DNA of 64,000 nt, taken from Sinorhizobium americanum. GTDB lineage: Bacteria; Pseudomonadota; Alphaproteobacteria; Rhizobiales; Rhizobiaceae. The notes beneath the pieces were generated by a model that saw nothing but the letters and a program-made list of their open reading frames with translations, searched no databases and was not told where the DNA came from. Positions 10,776 through 18,725 of this stretch are shown here, one piece after another. Every line of letters starts with the position of its first letter. The first letter of the stretch is position 1. The position numbers were made by a program, and so were the translations under genes. Where the stretch lies: positions 1 through 64,000 of the forward strand of contig NZ_LNQC01000053.1 of NCBI RefSeq assembly GCF_001651855.1, written 5' to 3'.

Positions 10776-11420
10776 ATGTCAAGTACGAGGGGCGCGTCCG
10801 CTATTATCGTTGCGGTGATGATGGCGCTCGCGGGCTGCAAGATCATCAAGACGCCGACGGCGGAGGAGACGGCGCAGTCCGCCGTCGGCGGTTTCGATCC
10901 GGATCGCATGGTCGGCGAGATCTGGGACAGCAAGGTCGTGCCCTATCTCGACAGGAAGGCGGGGCCGTTCTCCGAGGTCGCTGCGCTTGCGGCCAGCAAT
11001 CTGGAAGCGGCCGGCGCCAAATACGGGCACAAGGAAAAGCAGGGCAACGCGCCCTGGACCTTCGCCGCGCGCCTCTCCGGCACCATCGTCAAGGCGGAGA
11101 CGAAGTCGCGCTCGGCCTATGTCGAGGTCGATGCCGATGGCGACGGCAAGGCGGATGCGCGCGTCCAGATCGGACCGGCGATCCGCGGCACGGCGATCCG
11201 CGACAGCCTCGACTTCGTCAACTTCAACGAATTCAAGAACCAGATCGAGTGGGCGCAATACGGCAAGGCCTTCAACACCCTTGTCAACGGCCTGGTGCTG
11301 GAAAAGCTGCCGCGCGACCAGCTCGTCGGCAAGAAGCTCGATGCGGTCGGCGCCTATCCCGCACCGGCCAAGGGGCAGCTGCCGCTGTTCGTGCCGGTGC
11401 AGCTGACGGTGGCTGGATGA
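10776..11420 (+). CDS. DUF2291 periplasmic lipoprotein of the sugar transport operon
   Basis: This is a DUF2291-family protein of 214 residues. The N-terminus has a lipoprotein signal with lipobox LAGC (cysteine at about residue 21), so it should be anchored in an envelope membrane. Conserved-looking segments include GFDPDRMVGEIWDSKVVPYL and a C-terminal pair (ADARVQIGPAIRGTAIRDSL, GKKLDAVGAYP). DUF2291 genes commonly sit between ribose-type binding-protein and ATPase genes in Rhizobiales. They are thought to assist the transporter, but the mechanism is not established. Its stop overlaps the start of the ATPase gene (ATGA), indicating translational coupling. Confidence 0.8.
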   Translation: MSSTRGASAIIVAVMMALAGCKIIKTPTAEETAQSAVGGFDPDRMVGEIWDSKVVPYLDRKAGPFSEVAALAASNLEAAGAKYGHKEKQGNAPWTFAARLSGTIVKAETKSRSAYVEVDADGDGKADARVQIGPAIRGTAIRDSLDFVNFNEFKNQIEWAQYGKAFNTLVNGLVLEKLPRDQLVGKKLDAVGAYPAPAKGQLPLFVPVQLTVAG

Positions 11421-12967
11421 CCATGCAGCCGGCTCAAGACGACGATTGCGTGCTGCGCCTAGAGGACGTCACCAAGGTCTATTCCGGCATCGTCGCCGTG
11501 CGCCACGCCAATCTGGCGCTCAGGCGTGGTGCCGTGAATGTGCTTGTCGGCGAAAATGGCGCCGGCAAATCGACGCTGATGCGCATCATCGCCGGCGTCG
11601 AAAAACCGTCGCTCGGCCGCATTCTGCTCGATGGCAATGAAGTCGAGTTCCATTCGCCGGCCGATGCCCAGCGCCATGGCATCGGCATGGTCTTCCAGGA
11701 GCTCAACCTCTTCGGCAATCTCTCCGTCGCCGAAAACATCTTTGCCACCCGTGAGGTGACCCGCGGCCTGCGCGGCATCGACCACCGCGCCCAGGTCGAC
11801 AAGGCCAACAATTTCCTCGACAGGCTCGATGCCGGCATCGACGCCGAGACCCTCGTCGAGGACCTGCCGATCGGTCAGCAGCAACTGGTGGAGATCGCCA
11901 AAGCTATCTCGCTCGACACCCGCATTCTCATTCTCGACGAGCCGACCTCGGCGCTTTCGGCGGCGGAAGTCGATGTGCTCTTCAAGGTCATCCGCGAATT
12001 GAAGGCACAAGGGGTGGCGATCGTCTACATCTCCCACCGCCTGGAAGAGCTGATGCGGATTGGCGACTACATCACGGTGCTGCGCGACGGCCAGATCACC
12101 GGCCATGCGATGGTCAGGGACATCGATACGAAGTGGATCGTCCGCTCAATGATCGGTTCGGATGCGAAGGATTTCGCCAAGTCGGTCGATCATCGCCTCG
12201 GTGAAGAAGTCTTCCGCGCCGAGGACATCTGCCTGCCGCGCCGCACCGGCGGCCTCGCCGTCGACCATGTGTCGATCTCGGTGCGCGCCGGCGAGGTGCT
12301 CGGCATCTACGGCCTGATGGGGGCCGGTCGAAGCGAGTTCTTCGAATGCGTCATCGGCCAGCATCGGCATTCGACCGGACGCGTCCATGTCGGCGGCGTC
12401 GACATTTCCGACTGCGATACTTCCGACCGGATCCGGCGGGGCCTCGCGATGATTCCGGAGGACCGCCAGCGCGAGGGGCTGGTGCAGGCGCTGTCGATCG
12501 CCAGCAATTTGACGCTGGCAAGCCTCGAGCGCTTCTTGCGCTTCGGCTTCCATATCGTCGGCGAAAAAGAGCGGGCGGCGATCAAGGCGGCAATCGGCGA
12601 CCTTTCCATCAAGGCGCCCAATCCGGATTTCGAGGTCACCTCGATGTCGGGCGGCAACCAGCAGAAGGTCGTCATCGGCAAGGCGCTGATGACCCGGCCG
12701 AAGGTGCTCATGATGGACGAGCCGAGCCGCGGCATCGATGTCGGCGCCAAGGCCGACGTCTTCCGCACCATGCGGCGGCTGGCAGGCGAGGGTCTGGCGA
12801 TCCTGTTTTCCACCTCCGACCTCGAAGAGGTGATGGCGCTCTCCGACCGCATCGCCGTCATGAGCAATGGACGGCTCGTCACCGTCATCGATCGCGCCGA
12901 GGCGACGGAAGAGATGATCGTGACGGCTTCGGCCGAAGGCCACAAGACGACAAGGGAACACGCCTGA
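11417..12967 (+). CDS. sugar ABC transporter ATPase (RbsA-type, two nucleotide-binding domains)
   Basis: This is the energising subunit of the apiose importer. It has tandem nucleotide-binding domains, as in CUT2 family ATPases. Domain 1 carries Walker A GENGAGKST and Walker B ILILDEPTSALS. Domain 2 begins with GIYGLMGAGRSEFFE, a degenerate Walker A as usual, and has the signature SGGNQQKV with Walker B KVLMMDEPSRGIDVG. The ATG at 11417 overlaps the stop of the DUF2291 gene, giving 516 residues, the family's normal size. Its own stop overlaps the permease start by the same ATGA arrangement. Cytoplasmic, membrane-associated. Confidence 0.9.
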   Translation: MTMQPAQDDDCVLRLEDVTKVYSGIVAVRHANLALRRGAVNVLVGENGAGKSTLMRIIAGVEKPSLGRILLDGNEVEFHSPADAQRHGIGMVFQELNLFGNLSVAENIFATREVTRGLRGIDHRAQVDKANNFLDRLDAGIDAETLVEDLPIGQQQLVEIAKAISLDTRILILDEPTSALSAAEVDVLFKVIRELKAQGVAIVYISHRLEELMRIGDYITVLRDGQITGHAMVRDIDTKWIVRSMIGSDAKDFAKSVDHRLGEEVFRAEDICLPRRTGGLAVDHVSISVRAGEVLGIYGLMGAGRSEFFECVIGQHRHSTGRVHVGGVDISDCDTSDRIRRGLAMIPEDRQREGLVQALSIASNLTLASLERFLRFGFHIVGEKERAAIKAAIGDLSIKAPNPDFEVTSMSGGNQQKVVIGKALMTRPKVLMMDEPSRGIDVGAKADVFRTMRRLAGEGLAILFSTSDLEEVMALSDRIAVMSNGRLVTVIDRAEATEEMIVTASAEGHKTTREHA

Positions 12968-14031
12968 TGACAGTGGCAAGCACCACCACCAACGCGTCGG
13001 AAGCTTCGAACGGCTCCCTGCTGCTGACGCTGATGAAGCTCAGGACGTTCATCGCGCTCTTCGCGGTGATCGCCTTCTTTTCGGTCTTCGCACCGAACTT
13101 CCTGTCGACCGCCAACCTCATCCTGATGTCGAAACACGTGGCGCTGAACGCCTTCCTCGCCATGGGCATGACCTTCGTGATCATCACCGGCGGCATCGAC
13201 CTCTCCGTCGGTTCGATTGTCGGGCTCTGCGGCATGGTGGCCGGCGGCCTGATCCTGAACGGCATCGACCTGCAGTTCGGCTACACGATCTATTTCAACG
13301 TCTTCGAGGTGTGCCTCATCACGCTCGCCGTCGGCATCGTGATCGGCGCGATCAATGGCCTGTTGATCACCAAGCTGAATGTGGCGCCGTTCATCGCCAC
13401 GCTCGGCACGCTTTATGTGGCGCGCGGTTTTGCGCTCTTGTCCTCGGATGGCCAGACTTTCCCCAACCTCGTCGGCAAGCCGGAACTGGCGACGACCGGC
13501 TTCGCCTTCTTGGGCTCCGGCCGGCTCCTCGGCCTGCCGGTGTCGATCTGGATCCTCATCGTCGTGGCGCTCGCCGCCGCCTATGTGGCCAAATACACGC
13601 CGATTGGCCGCCACATCTTCGCGGTCGGCGGCAACGAGCGGGCCGCCCGCATCTCCGGCATCCGCGTCGATCGCGTGAAGATGTTCGTCTACATGTTCTC
13701 CGGCTTCTGCGCGGCGATTGTCGGCCTGGTGATTTCCTCGGAACTGATGGCCTCGCACCCGGCGACGGGCAACTCCTTCGAGCTCAACGCCATCGCCGCC
13801 GCGGTCCTCGGCGGCACGTCGATGTCCGGCGGCCGCGGCACGATCGGCGGCACCATCATCGGCGCCTTCGTCATCGGCATTCTGTCCGACGGCCTCGTCA
13901 TGATGGGTATTTCGTCCTTCTGGCAGATGGTTATCAAGGGCATCGTCATCATCGTCGCGGTCGTGGTGGACCAGGCGCAACGCCGGCTGCAGCAGCAGGT
14001 GACGCTGATGCAGCTGGCAAAGAACGGGTAG
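12967..14031 (+). CDS. sugar ABC transporter permease (RbsC-type)
   Basis: This inner-membrane permease of 354 residues belongs to the BPD_transp_2/RbsC family. It shows the hallmark segments MTFVIITGGIDLSVGSIVGL, VAPFIATLGTLYVARGFALL, the loop GRHIFAVGGNERAARISGI and GGTSMSGGRGTIGGTIIGAF, with about nine hydrophobic helices. A single permease presumably forms the homodimeric pore together with the fused ATPase. The N-terminus has a 25-residue Thr/Ser-rich extension. Translation starts by overlap with the ATPase stop. The gene is followed by a palindromic repeat element and then the apiose dehydrogenase. Confidence 0.9.
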   Translation: MTVASTTTNASEASNGSLLLTLMKLRTFIALFAVIAFFSVFAPNFLSTANLILMSKHVALNAFLAMGMTFVIITGGIDLSVGSIVGLCGMVAGGLILNGIDLQFGYTIYFNVFEVCLITLAVGIVIGAINGLLITKLNVAPFIATLGTLYVARGFALLSSDGQTFPNLVGKPELATTGFAFLGSGRLLGLPVSIWILIVVALAAAYVAKYTPIGRHIFAVGGNERAARISGIRVDRVKMFVYMFSGFCAAIVGLVISSELMASHPATGNSFELNAIAAAVLGGTSMSGGRGTIGGTIIGAFVIGILSDGLVMMGISSFWQMVIKGIVIIVAVVVDQAQRRLQQQVTLMQLAKNG

Positions 14032-14038
14032 CATTATT

Positions 14039-14192
14039 CCCCTCCCCAACCCCTCTCCACAAGGGGGGAGGGGCTTCGCGGCGGCACCGTCTTGCGCAAT
14101 GCCGGCGTTTCCACAAGTGGCAATGCTCCAGGCTCGAGAGGAGGGTGCGGCACTGTAGCCCCTCCCCCTTGTGGGGAGGCGTTGGGGAGGGG
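14039..14192. repeat. rhizobial intergenic mosaic palindrome
   Basis: Two inverted arms of about 34 bp (14039-14073 and 14159-14192) share nearly all positions and flank roughly 85 bp. The arms are runs such as CCCCTCCCC...GGGGAGGGG around CCACAAGGGG. This is the form of the dispersed palindromic intergenic elements of Rhizobium and Sinorhizobium. It occupies most of the 236-bp gap between the permease and apsD and would fold into a large hairpin in the transcript. Confidence 0.7.
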
Positions 14193-14267
14193 TCTTGGAG
14201 TTGCAAGAGCTGAGGGGTTTTTAAGTTGGCGGGGTTGGGAGGCCCTTGAGTTGGAAGGAAAGACAAT

Positions 14268-15302
14268 ATGGCAATTCAAAAGGGCGCGCTGATCGGCTGC
14301 GGCTTCTTCGCGGTCAATCAGATGCATGGCTGGCGCGACACCGAGGGGGCGCGCATCGTCGCCATCTGCGACCGCGATCCTGCGCGGCTCAGGGCGGTCG
14401 GCGACGAGTTCGGCATCACGCGCCGTTACACGTCGGCCGAGGATCTGTTTGCCGATGGCGGTTTTGATTTCGTCGACATTGCGACGACCGTCAGGAGCCA
14501 CCGCCCGCTTGTCGAGTTGGCCGCGCGCTATGGCATTCCGACGATCTGTCAGAAGCCGATCGCGCCGACCATGGAGGATGCCAAAGCGATGGTCGCCGCC
14601 TGCGCCGAGGCGGGCGTGCCGCTGATGGTGCACGAGAATTTCCGCTGGCAGTCGCCGATCCGGGCGGCAAAGGCTGCGATCGATAGCGGCGCGATCGGCG
14701 AAGTGTTCTGGGGGCGGGTAAGCTTCCGATCGGCCTATGACGTCTATTCCGGTCAGCCATATCTCGCGACCGGCAAGCGCTTCATTATCGAGGACCTCGG
14801 CATCCACGCGCTCGACATCGCTCGGTATCTCTTCGGCGACGTGGCGTCGGTGACCGCCCGCACCCGCCGGGTCAATTCGAGGATCGTCGGCGAGGACGTC
14901 GCGACCATGATGCTCGACCATCGGCGCGGGATCACCTCCGTCGTCGATTGCAGCTATGCCACCAGACTGCCCGTCGAGCCTTTCCCTGAGACCTTGCTGG
15001 AGGTCGATGGCAGCAAGGGCACGCTGCGGCTCTCGCAGGGCTACCGTCTCCACGTTCACTCGCGCGACGGAACCGAGGTGACGGACGTCGAGCCCCGCCT
15101 TCTGCCTTGGGCCTCACCGCCCTGGCACAATATCCAGGAGAGCGTCAGCCTGATCCAGCAGCATTGGGTCGACTGTCTGCGTGCCGGCCGCGAGCCGGAC
15201 ACGTCAGGCAGGGACAATCTCAAGACCTTTGCGCTTGTCGAGGCGTCCTATCGCAGCGCCGCCAAGGGCAAGACCGTGCCGGTCGAGGAATTCCTCGGAT
15301 GA
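14268..15302 (+). CDS. apsD: D-apiose dehydrogenase (Gfo/Idh/MocA family)
   Basis: This is an NAD(P)-dependent oxidoreductase of 344 residues. The N-terminal Rossmann fold is GALIGCGFFAVNQMHGW with VAICDRDPARL. The Gfo/Idh lysine is in TICQKPIAPTMEDAKAM, and the substrate-domain motif EDLGIHALDIARYLFG supplies the usual Asp/His pair. ApsD oxidises D-apiose to D-apionolactone, the first step of the pathway. The assignment depends on clustering with ApnL, ApnO, OiaK and OiaX; the fold alone would fit many sugars. The gene follows the palindromic repeat, and its stop overlaps the start of apnL (ATGA). The ATG at 14268 is preceded by GGAAGGAAAG. Confidence 0.8.
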   Translation: MAIQKGALIGCGFFAVNQMHGWRDTEGARIVAICDRDPARLRAVGDEFGITRRYTSAEDLFADGGFDFVDIATTVRSHRPLVELAARYGIPTICQKPIAPTMEDAKAMVAACAEAGVPLMVHENFRWQSPIRAAKAAIDSGAIGEVFWGRVSFRSAYDVYSGQPYLATGKRFIIEDLGIHALDIARYLFGDVASVTARTRRVNSRIVGEDVATMMLDHRRGITSVVDCSYATRLPVEPFPETLLEVDGSKGTLRLSQGYRLHVHSRDGTEVTDVEPRLLPWASPPWHNIQESVSLIQQHWVDCLRAGREPDTSGRDNLKTFALVEASYRSAAKGKTVPVEEFLG

Positions 15303-17215
15303 CGGCTTCCCGCGCCTTTTTGCTCTTCGGGACAGAGGAGCCGGAGCCGGTGCCGCGGCGGCTCGAAGCAGGCCGGCTCAGCGCTGAACTTGTCGGCGGC
15401 AACCTGCGCATGATCCGCTTTTCCGGCACGGAGGTGCTGCGGGCGATTTCCTTTCTGGTGCGCGACCGGGATTGGGGGACATGCGAGGCGGAAATCACCG
15501 GTCTGATCGTCGAAGAGGAAGGGGCGGCGACGATCGTGCGATATGACGCCCGCTTTCAGGCTCCCGACGGGGCCGTGCTTGACTGCCGGTCGACCATTGA
15601 GGTCTTCCCCGATGCGCTCATCTTCGATACCCACTTCACGCCGGATCGCGATTTCGAAACGGCGCGCGCCGGCTTTGCGATCCTTCATCCGATCGTCGGG
15701 CTGGCTGGCCAGGCAGTCACGGTCGAGAACGGCGGCGGTTCGGTGGAGCAATCGGTCTTCCCCGATCGGATTGAGCCCTGGCAGCCGTTCAAGGATATCG
15801 CCGCGCTCACCCATGAGGTGATGCCCGGGATCAAGGCCGAGTGCCGCATGGCCGGCGACGTCTTCGAGATGGAGGACCAGAGGAACTGGACCGACGGCTC
15901 CTACAAAACCTATGTGCGGCCGCTGGCGCTTCCCTGGCCCTATGTGTTGAGGGCCGGGGAGACAGTGCATCAAGCGATCCGGCTGTCGATCCGACAGGTG
16001 GGCGCCGCCACCCCCGAGAGCGACCAGGAGCTTGGTCCGATCCGGATTTCGTTGAGGCGCGATCAAGGCAAATTACCGGCAATCGGCGTCGGCCTCAGGC
16101 CCGACGAGGTGAGCGACGAGCTTCTCGACGCGAGCCTCATCCGCGAACTCGGGGCCTGCCATCTGATCTGCCACTTCGATCCGGACGCCGGTCATGGCGC
16201 AGCGGCGCTGAGGCATTTCAAACAAATGGCCGATACTTCTGGCGGCGCGGTGACGCTCGAATGCTTCGTGCCGTGCCGGCGGCCGCTGGATGAGGAACTG
16301 GGCGCGATTGCCCGGATGGTCCGCGACAGCGGGCTGCGGCTCGCAAGCCTCGCCGTCTCGCCGTCGGTCGATCGTCAGTCGACGCCGCCGGGCAGCACCT
16401 GGCCGGACTGCCCGCCGCTCGAAGACGTCTATGTCGCCGCGCAAGCAGCGTTTCCCGCCGTTCCGATCGGCGGCGGCATGTTCAGCTATTTCACTGAGCT
16501 CAACCGCAAGCGCGTGCCGGCCGATCGGCTCGCCTATGTCACCCATTGCACCAATCCGATCGTCCACGCGGCCGACGATCGGAGCGTCATGCAGACCTTC
16601 GAGGCGCTGCGTGACGTCACCCGCTCCGTGCGGGCGATCTATGGCAACAAGCCCTACCGCGTCGGCCCGTCCACCATCGCCATGCGCCAGAACCCTTATG
16701 GCAGCCAAACCAAGGACAATCCGTCGGGCAAGCGCATCGCTATGGCGAACCGCGATCCGCGCCACAACGCGCTGTTCGGCGCCGCCTGGACGCTCGCCTA
16801 TGCGGCGACGGTGGCGGATGCGGAACCCGAGGTGCTGACCCTTTCGACGCTTGCCGGTCCATTCGGCCTGGTGGCCGGGCCAGGCGAGCCGGTCAAGGAG
16901 GGTCATCCGCGGCCATTGTTCCACGTCTTGCGGTGGCTGGCCGAGCTTTCGGAGGGCAAGCGCATCGCCGTCGAGACATCCGCGCCGGATAAGGTTCTCG
17001 GGCTTGGCGCGGATCTCGGTGGGACCACAACCGTGTTGTTTGCCAATCTCACCCCCGATATGCAGACGGTGCTCGCCGAGCCCGGCACGAGGAGACTCGT
17101 CCTACTGGACGAAAGCTGGCTTCACGACGGCGTCAAGAAACCTGAGGCGCGCTTGCACCAGGAAACGGCGATCACGCTTCCCGCATATGCGGTCGCCCGC
17201 GTTGACCATCTTTAA
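15299..17215 (+). CDS. apnL: D-apionate lactonase
   Basis: This large protein of 638 residues has no signal peptide. It is assigned as ApnL, which hydrolyses D-apionolactone to D-apionate. The N-terminal half is rich in beta structure (LSAELVGGNLRMIRFSGTEVLRAISFL, DFETARAGFAILHPIVGLAG). The C-terminal half looks like a barrel-type glycosidase fold, with segments such as AFPAVPIGGGMFSYFTELNR and YVTHCTNPIVHAADD. The start ATG overlaps the apsD stop, showing translational coupling of two consecutive pathway steps. The size and position between apsD and the oia genes match the described apiose clusters. I cannot point to experimentally proven catalytic residues, so the call leans on context. Confidence 0.75.
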   Translation: MTASRAFLLFGTEEPEPVPRRLEAGRLSAELVGGNLRMIRFSGTEVLRAISFLVRDRDWGTCEAEITGLIVEEEGAATIVRYDARFQAPDGAVLDCRSTIEVFPDALIFDTHFTPDRDFETARAGFAILHPIVGLAGQAVTVENGGGSVEQSVFPDRIEPWQPFKDIAALTHEVMPGIKAECRMAGDVFEMEDQRNWTDGSYKTYVRPLALPWPYVLRAGETVHQAIRLSIRQVGAATPESDQELGPIRISLRRDQGKLPAIGVGLRPDEVSDELLDASLIRELGACHLICHFDPDAGHGAAALRHFKQMADTSGGAVTLECFVPCRRPLDEELGAIARMVRDSGLRLASLAVSPSVDRQSTPPGSTWPDCPPLEDVYVAAQAAFPAVPIGGGMFSYFTELNRKRVPADRLAYVTHCTNPIVHAADDRSVMQTFEALRDVTRSVRAIYGNKPYRVGPSTIAMRQNPYGSQTKDNPSGKRIAMANRDPRHNALFGAAWTLAYAATVADAEPEVLTLSTLAGPFGLVAGPGEPVKEGHPRPLFHVLRWLAELSEGKRIAVETSAPDKVLGLGADLGGTTTVLFANLTPDMQTVLAEPGTRRLVLLDESWLHDGVKKPEARLHQETAITLPAYAVARVDHL

Positions 17216-17305
17216 ATGCGGAATTCGGTAACAAATACCACAAGGTTGAAATGCCCCACTGGGATTCGCCATTGGCGCGAGTATAGGTGGATTTGTTGAA
17301 TATGC

Positions 17306-17737
17306 ATGGTAGACTTTATGGCCTCGCCCACGTTTGTGCACCTGAACCTCAATTGGAATGCCGAGCCCAATGCGCCTGATCCTGAGGTTTGCACGTCCGG
17401 CTCCACGATTAAATTGCGGTTCCGATTGAACAGTTGGAAACCGGGAGACAGCCACCGGAATTTTGGATTTCTCACGTTCAAGGGATGTCGAAAGTGGCGG
17501 CTTGGTCCAACGAACGACGAGGGCTGGTTTCTCGGCCAATGCCGCTACAGCAAGCAGGCCCCGGGATGGGGCGAATTCTATGAGTTGAAAGGGGATGACC
17601 CTCTAAGGAACGCGCCTGATGATTGGCAAGTAGCTCCTTGCCCCAGTGATGGAGAAAGGCACTACCTGTTCTATCTTCGCGAGGAAACCTTCGAATCTTT
17701 TGCGAACGAGTGGGCCTTCTCGGAGTTAAGCAGCTAA
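17306..17737 (+). CDS. small protein of unknown function, AT-richer than neighbours
   Basis: I do not recognise this 143-residue protein. The start could be the ATG at 17306 or 17321 (MASPTFVHLNLNW). It is rich in Trp, Phe and Cys (WRLGPTNDEGWFLGQCRYSKQAPGWGEFYEL) and looks like a compact globular beta domain without signal peptide or membrane helix. Its base composition is clearly lower in GC than the flanking apiose genes, and it has no obvious ribosome site. It stands alone between apnL and the convergent regulator gene. It may be a recent arrival that split the apiose locus. Coding status is probable rather than certain. Confidence 0.5.
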   Translation: MVDFMASPTFVHLNLNWNAEPNAPDPEVCTSGSTIKLRFRLNSWKPGDSHRNFGFLTFKGCRKWRLGPTNDEGWFLGQCRYSKQAPGWGEFYELKGDDPLRNAPDDWQVAPCPSDGERHYLFYLREETFESFANEWAFSELSS

Positions 17738-17827
17738 ATGCTACAAATCTATCAAAGTGGAGAATAGCACCCCTGGCCATGGCGCACTAAGAACGGCGCC
17801 GCCCTTCCCAGTCGAAAGAAGGGCTGG

Positions 17828-18559
17828 TTATCCCGCCTGGCTCTCGACCTTGCCCTTGGGCGCATAAAGGGCCCGCGAACGCTCGAGATGCTTTATCATT
17901 GCTTGCTCGGCGGCGTCAGGATCTCCCCGGCGGATGCAGTCGATGATTTCTGCGTGTTCGGAGAGGGTCACGTTTTCCTTACCCGTCCAGATCAGCAATT
18001 CCGTGTGATATTCCTTGAGCCAGCCGAGCATCGCCTCGCTGACGGCACTAAAGATCGGATTGCCGGATATCTCAGCGATGCGGCCGTGAAAGGCCATGTC
18101 TGCTGCGATGAAGTCGTCGGAATCTCCGAGCGCGGCGCGCTGGCGTTTCAAGGTCTCTTCAAGCGCGGCGACATCCGCATCCGTGGCACGGCTCGCAGCC
18201 TCGCGCACCATGCCGCGCTCGAAGAAAATGCGGGCGTTTTTTAGGTGCTCGAGCGAGTCCGAAGATGCCGAAAGCATGATCTTGGCGGCGACGTCCACCT
18301 GTTTAAGCAGCGATTGCGCCGTCGGCTGCAGAACCTTGGCGCGCTCGCCGTGCGAAATCTCGATCAGTCCCATATTGGCAAGCGCCTGCATGGCTTCGCG
18401 GATGGCTGGTCGGCCGACCTCGAAACGCTCCATCAGCATCCGTTCCGACGGCATCTCGTCGCCGGGCTGCAACTCGCCTGTCTCGATCAGCGCCTTCAAC
18501 CGGGCGAAGACCTCGTCGGAAAGTTTCCTGCGAACGATCGGTTCGGATTGAATCGCCAT
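17828..18559 (-). CDS. FadR-subfamily GntR regulator (NanR-like), probable apiose regulator
   Basis: This 243-residue regulator has an N-terminal winged helix (KLSDEVFARLKALIETGELQPGD, then SERMLMERFEVGRPAIREAM). The C-terminal FCD domain is helical; ADMAFHGRIAEISGNPIFSAV and the HAEIIDCIRRGDPDAAEQAMIKHL segment carry the metal/effector-binding Asp and His positions of that family. The ATG at 18559 follows GGTGGAG. It is divergent from oiaX, and the gap carries the operator-like 20-mer that recurs before apnO. It therefore probably controls both arms of the locus in response to an apiose metabolite. The effector is unknown. Confidence 0.8.
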   Translation of the reverse strand: MAIQSEPIVRRKLSDEVFARLKALIETGELQPGDEMPSERMLMERFEVGRPAIREAMQALANMGLIEISHGERAKVLQPTAQSLLKQVDVAAKIMLSASSDSLEHLKNARIFFERGMVREAASRATDADVAALEETLKRQRAALGDSDDFIAADMAFHGRIAEISGNPIFSAVSEAMLGWLKEYHTELLIWTGKENVTLSEHAEIIDCIRRGDPDAAEQAMIKHLERSRALYAPKGKVESQAG

Positions 18560-18725
18560 GTGAACTCCACCGCTATTGTCGCCTGTCCCTCTATATCCAC
18601 GTTTTCCCGAGAGAGGAAATCTCGGCCTTGCCGGCCGACTCAGGCGATTTCTCTTGCGCAACTCAGATACTCATTATACCAGTTGAGCTGAACGAGGTCA
18701 CTCATTTGATGAAGAGCGAAGTGCC
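18560..18725. promoter_or_regulatory. divergent promoter region between the GntR regulator and oiaX
   Basis: This 166-bp gap must hold the promoters of both divergent genes. The operator-like element at 18669-18688 (ACTCATTATACCAGTTGAGC) lies 38 bp before the oiaX start. GAAGAG at 18711-18716 is the likely ribosome site for a GTG start at 18726. Confidence 0.55.
18669..18688. promoter_or_regulatory. candidate operator upstream of oiaX, shared with the apnO promoter
   Basis: This is the second copy of the 20-mer described at 8827-8846, with 17 of 20 bases identical and the same orientation relative to the downstream plus-strand gene. It would allow one regulator to coordinate two separated transcription units. 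Confidence 0.6.

Noticed and set aside
15107-15298. Longer N-terminus for ApnL
   Set aside because: The extra codons overlap apsD in another frame; the ATGA overlap at 15299 gives a natural start.
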